Positions 60,364-64,000 of a stretch of DNA of 64,000 bases are shown here, in pieces. Numbering within the stretch: the first letter of the stretch is position 1; every line of letters begins with the position of its first letter. Source of the DNA: Cyathus striatus (Eukaryota; Basidiomycota; Agaricomycetes; Agaricales; Nidulariaceae); the NCBI GenBank assembly GCA_025738555.1, contig JAOVFP010000013.1:2914001-2978000 (forward strand), read 5' to 3'. The notes beneath the pieces are model-generated. The model was not told the origin of the DNA. It saw nothing but the letters and a program-made list of their open reading frames with translations, and ran no database searches. Both the position numbers and the translations under genes were made by a program.

Positions 60364-62769
60364 ACTGTGGGGTAGTCACTGATCCTATATGTTGACTAAA
60401 TTGAACCACTGTTAGAGAACGATGAATTACCATGCAGAAGATCCGAGTAGTAATAATAGATACATAAGCGTAACCATAGTTGCAATGGTTGTCTTCAGCT
60501 GTCCGCCATGTTGTCATTTTCCAACGTTTTTCGCGACATGATTTCTTTTCGAGGAAAATAAGGAACCAGTAACGACCAGCGGAGGATGCAATGAGCCGTG
60601 TACATCGGCCGATGCTGAAAGGAGGCAATTACCGCTTTTATGTGTTGACAGGTAAGTACGCGACCAACTAAAATTAAATCTCTGTTCCGGATGGCATTAC
60701 CCTGAGCGCTAGGCTATATGGCACGTGAGCCGACGAAAGGGTCGGTAAAGTTGAATATTGGCAGTTGATTGGCAGCGAGACTCAGAGCTGGATGGTCGTA
60801 GATATTCCCAAGATATTCCTCTTTTCAGCGATACAGCTTGCTCTATGTTGTTGCATTGCAGAATTGCAGAAACACACCCCAAATTTTATTACAGAGAGCT
60901 GGCAAGCACAAATTTATGTAGCGGATAGGCGTGTACGTGTGCCCCGCACGACACAGATTGATTGTTTTGTGATGAAAGAGCAAGAGCCACCTTCAACGCG
61001 GAAGTAAAAGGTGAGCGGCCAGGGCACCGAAAGAGGATTGGTATTGGGTCCGGTAGGTACAGCTCTTTACACCCTCTTTTGGAAAAGCTCTTAATAGCTG
61101 CACAGATAGGCTTGGAGATGGAATATCTGAAACACTACGTAACACCTACTACTGGTTATTATGGCAGAGGTAGTTTCACCATTTTATTTCTGAGCGCATT
61201 AGCTAGCAGGCTGCAGCATGCCAGCAAAGCGCTCATTACACAGTTAGAAGTGTACAGTACGATACGTATGTCGTTCTGACGCATCGGTTGTTCCTTGAAT
61301 GCCAATGTCACCGGTGACCAGATGTCATGTTGAAATGCAACAATCATGGATTCCATGAAAGAATCGGAACATCTAGGCGCAAAAGCCAGAGTTCTGTCAA
61401 TGTCATACTCAAGTAACGCCACCACCGAGAAATTTTGAACGAAGCAGAGCCAAGCAGGAGCAGGCACCTGCAAACAGAAACCAATATTGAGGGGGGGCAA
61501 TTTGCGAAGGAAATAAACAGTCGCGAAGGGTCCAGGCGGGTCACACAATCAGTGTGCAGGAACGAGACTAGAGAAAGCAGTGCTCTCGTACGCCGACAAT
61601 ACAACTGTGCACAGTTGTTTTTGTTCAAGTGCAGGAGTGTGGCGCGAGTTTTGGACAACCAAGTCCGAGCCCCGACGGACCCAGCACAATTTCCTTCGAG
61701 GGCGGATCAAATTGATGCGACTAAGCGTTATGTAAATATAGAATTCAGGGACACTGTCGCCTGTAGGCTGTGCTACGGAAGGTTCAAATGGGGCGTCTGT
61801 GCTCGCTTGGCGCAGAAGGATACTTACCTCGATCTTGGCGATTCAACTGATTAATCGATGTGACGAGGGTAACAAGGTAAAGTGCAACCGGTGAATTTGG
61901 AATGAAGAAACCGGTTGCCTGCAGGCAGCAACCATCTCAATGAGGCTGGATTGGTGCATACGGTGCTGGTGTGGTGCGATACGATAATCCTCCACAAATA
62001 GATATGTGTGGGCCTAGCGGCTCGCATAGTTAGGGGTCTATGTGGGCTCAAACCTCGAAGGGATATCGATGAGCTCATGAATTACTACGGTTTCATGGGT
62101 TCATCATGTGCCTCGAGTTTGGTTGGTAACCGAATTTCGGAGCTCTGAGATATAATGAGATTGTCGCGCGATTAATTGGAGTGGAATGTGAAATGGAGAT
62201 TGGACGGGCCCGCCTATACTTAATTCATAAGGTCGGATGTAGATTACGTTGTAAGCGGGCACGTCACGTCAAGTAAGTGGAAGGGGAGAAGGGATGATCG
62301 ATGGTGAAAGCGTGCTGTATGGACGAAAAGTCGTGTATTTTTTAGAGGGTGAAGAAATCGATGGATAATGCAAATGAGAACGTGGTAGAAACGTGCCATA
62401 ACACACAACACGCATTGAAAGAGCCGAACGAGTGTGACAAAGTTACGAGATGGATGAGCGCGAGCGCGGGCGCACAACTGCGCACAATGGGGAGCATTGC
62501 AGAGACCAGAGGCATAGCAACAGGATTGGAGCAGAGCGGGAAATGGAAGAGCAAAAGAGGAAGGAAATGGGAGATGGGTTGGGTTGGGGTGCGATTGGTT
62601 CGGGTGCATGCAAGGTGTCGATGTCAGGCTCGGAGTGTGACGAGTGACGATGAGATCTCCATTTGGACAGTTGGAAGGGTCATATTTTATTGTATCATTG
62701 TAATAAGTATATAACTCGATCTCCTTGTTCTGTCCATCTCCGGACTTCCCTTTTGCAGTCTTCACAACC
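60364..62769. other. Gene-poor 2.4 kb
   Basis: Only short frames on both strands, none with splice partners or recognisable motifs. CACGTG at 60722-60727. I see no transposon ends, tRNA or long repeat. Confidence 0.5.
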
Positions 62770-63916
62770 ATGTTCCCCACCGCATCCCCCTACTCCCCCT
62801 TCTTCACCTCTGGTCTCCTCTCTGAGCCCCATTGTCCCTCTCCCATCTCCCCCCTCTCCTCACACTTCTCCCTCGGTCCCCGCAGAGGCAGTCTCCCAAC
62901 CGACTCCCCCCCACGTCCACCCACCGTCGACTCCTCCGCCTTCTACTTTACCCTCCAGACCAAACGCGACCCCATCCAGTACAGGTCCTTCCTCTCCCTC
63001 GACCTCGCAGAGTCCCAGTCACTCCGCTCCGCCAGTCTCAAGCGTAAAGAGTCCGCAAAGCCAAAGCGAACATCGCGTTCTTCTCGCTTAGACTCTTCCA
63101 AGCACCCGTTAGTCCCTCTTCCTTTTTTTTTTTATTTTTAGTCCTAATACGCGTCACAGCACCATTCCTGAGGTCCCTCCTCAGCTCACTTCCTCTCCAT
63201 CTCCATCTCCTCTTCGCCTTCGTTACTCCCGTGATTCCCTTCGCACCCTCCCGTCTCCGAAACCTGCTCCATCTCTGACCCTCCCCGATCTCCCACTCGA
63301 GGCACACTCCCCTCGATCCTCCAATCCCCCTCGTCTCCCCTCGCTTCCCCCTCTTCCCTCCTTGGAGCTCCCTCTCAAGCCTGCCTACCCATCTTTGTTG
63401 CCTGTCGCCTCTCCCTCGTCCAGTGTCGTCCCAGCTCCTCTGCGCCATTCCGTCCTCTCCCAGGGAACGTCTTCAACCGTGTCTACACGCGTCAAGAAGA
63501 TCAATCGTTCAGATGCCCTCGCGCGCCTGGAAGGCCGTTCCAAATCCGCTGATGCTCCGTCTGTCAAGCCACCCCTTCAGCGGCGGAACTTCATGAGCAT
63601 GAGCGATGATGAAGATGAAGATGAATCCGATCACAATTCTCTAGACTTCTTTGACGAGGACGACAAACTGGGCTTTACCCTCATCGAGCCTGAAGACATT
63701 GTTCTCCCATCTGTCGCAGATCTTGTGGCTTCTCAAGACTATGCACACGCTCGCAAGAGTTCCATCCCGTCCCTGGCTTCCCGACGCCGCCGGAACAACA
63801 CCTCTCAGTCTAGTAAAGACTGGCACCCTCTTAAGAGCTTCATTGATTTACGAAACGACGATGAACCATCGAGATGGAGCTGGAGAAGTTTCATTGAAGT
63901 CGCAACCGTCGTATAA
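62770..63916 (+). CDS. Ser/Pro-rich basidiomycete protein of unknown function
   Basis: Two exons (62770-63107, 63161-63916) joined by a GTTAGT...ACAG intron of 53 bases give about 364 residues. Start MFPTASPYSPFFTSGLLSEP. It is low in complexity: Pro/Ser-rich throughout, with a basic patch (RSASLKRKESAKPKRTSRSS). The C-terminal part is more ordered: VKKINRSDALARLEGRSKSA, an acidic run (MSDDEDEDESDHNS), DKLGFTLIEPEDIVLPSVAD and a conserved-looking end SFIDLRNDDEPSRWSWRSFI. Mostly disordered. No family recognised, so no function assigned. The coherent codon structure across the splice and the ordered tail support a real gene. Confidence 0.65.
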
Positions 63917-64000
63917 CTCCATTCTGCCTTTCAGCTTCCCTGCATATATTTTGTGCTTCCGTCCGTTGCCCGACGAAAATTTCCCATCTATGCGTTGTAT

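Noticed and set aside
60588..60660. Short ATG frame followed by a good GTAAGT donor (MSRVHRPMLKGGNYRFY...)
   Set aside because: No downstream exon could be found that continues it convincingly.

Overview
This 64 kb window is nuclear DNA of a filamentous basidiomycete fungus, most likely an agaricomycete. The genes are broken by many introns of about 50-65 bases with GT..AG borders and CTAAC/CTNAY-like branch sites. The proteins are fungal (Zds1, Bud6, Zap1-type zinc finger, xanthine dioxygenase, fungal-type multidomain Acc1 and Ade6). Gene density is about one per 3 kb. It reads as core, housekeeping chromosome. I see no prophage, CRISPR, rRNA, tRNA or biosynthetic cluster, and no accessory system that I could honestly call new.

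Layout. 1-12.7 kb: possible 5' end of a minus gene at the left edge, importin KAP123 (+), a membrane glycosyltransferase-like protein (+), a candidate 45-residue gene (-) and BUD6 (-). 12.7-14.5 kb: a gene-free block with a tandem-repeat array and a 601-bp element with 80-bp terminal inverted repeats. 14.5-22.5 kb: DCR2-like phosphatase (-) head to head with mitochondrial ribosomal protein uL23m (+), then a leucine-rich-repeat protein (-) head to head with a ZAP1-like zinc regulator (+). 23.8-37.4 kb: FAD monooxygenase (-), BUB3 (+), xanthine dioxygenase (+), TMA16 (-), MZT1 (+), ZDS1-like (+), ARPC2 (+). 38.9-54.2 kb: acetyl-CoA carboxylase (+), FGAM synthase ADE6 (-) head to head with NAD synthetase QNS1 (+). 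54.4-64 kb: SEC6 (-) head to head with COQ6 (+), a coiled-coil protein (+), a gene-poor 2.4 kb and a Ser/Pro-rich protein (+).

The genes are functionally mixed. Two themes recur. One is polarity and cytoskeleton (Bud6, Zds1, Arpc2, Mzt1, Sec6). The other is central metabolism (Acc1, Ade6, Qns1, Coq6, xanthine dioxygenase). Head-to-head pairs sharing 150-330 bp promoters are common.

The most interesting signals are in gene structure. A 3-base microexon is needed to keep the conserved N-terminus of QNS1. Four introns have GC donors, three of them in one monooxygenase gene. Several introns end in AAG. A tiny four-exon gene with an 11-base microexon is plausible. Separately, nine places in conserved genes need a one-base frame correction, nearly all apparent single-base losses and mostly at homopolymers. 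I read these as consensus errors in the sequence, not as real pseudogenes, and any automatic annotation will break at them.
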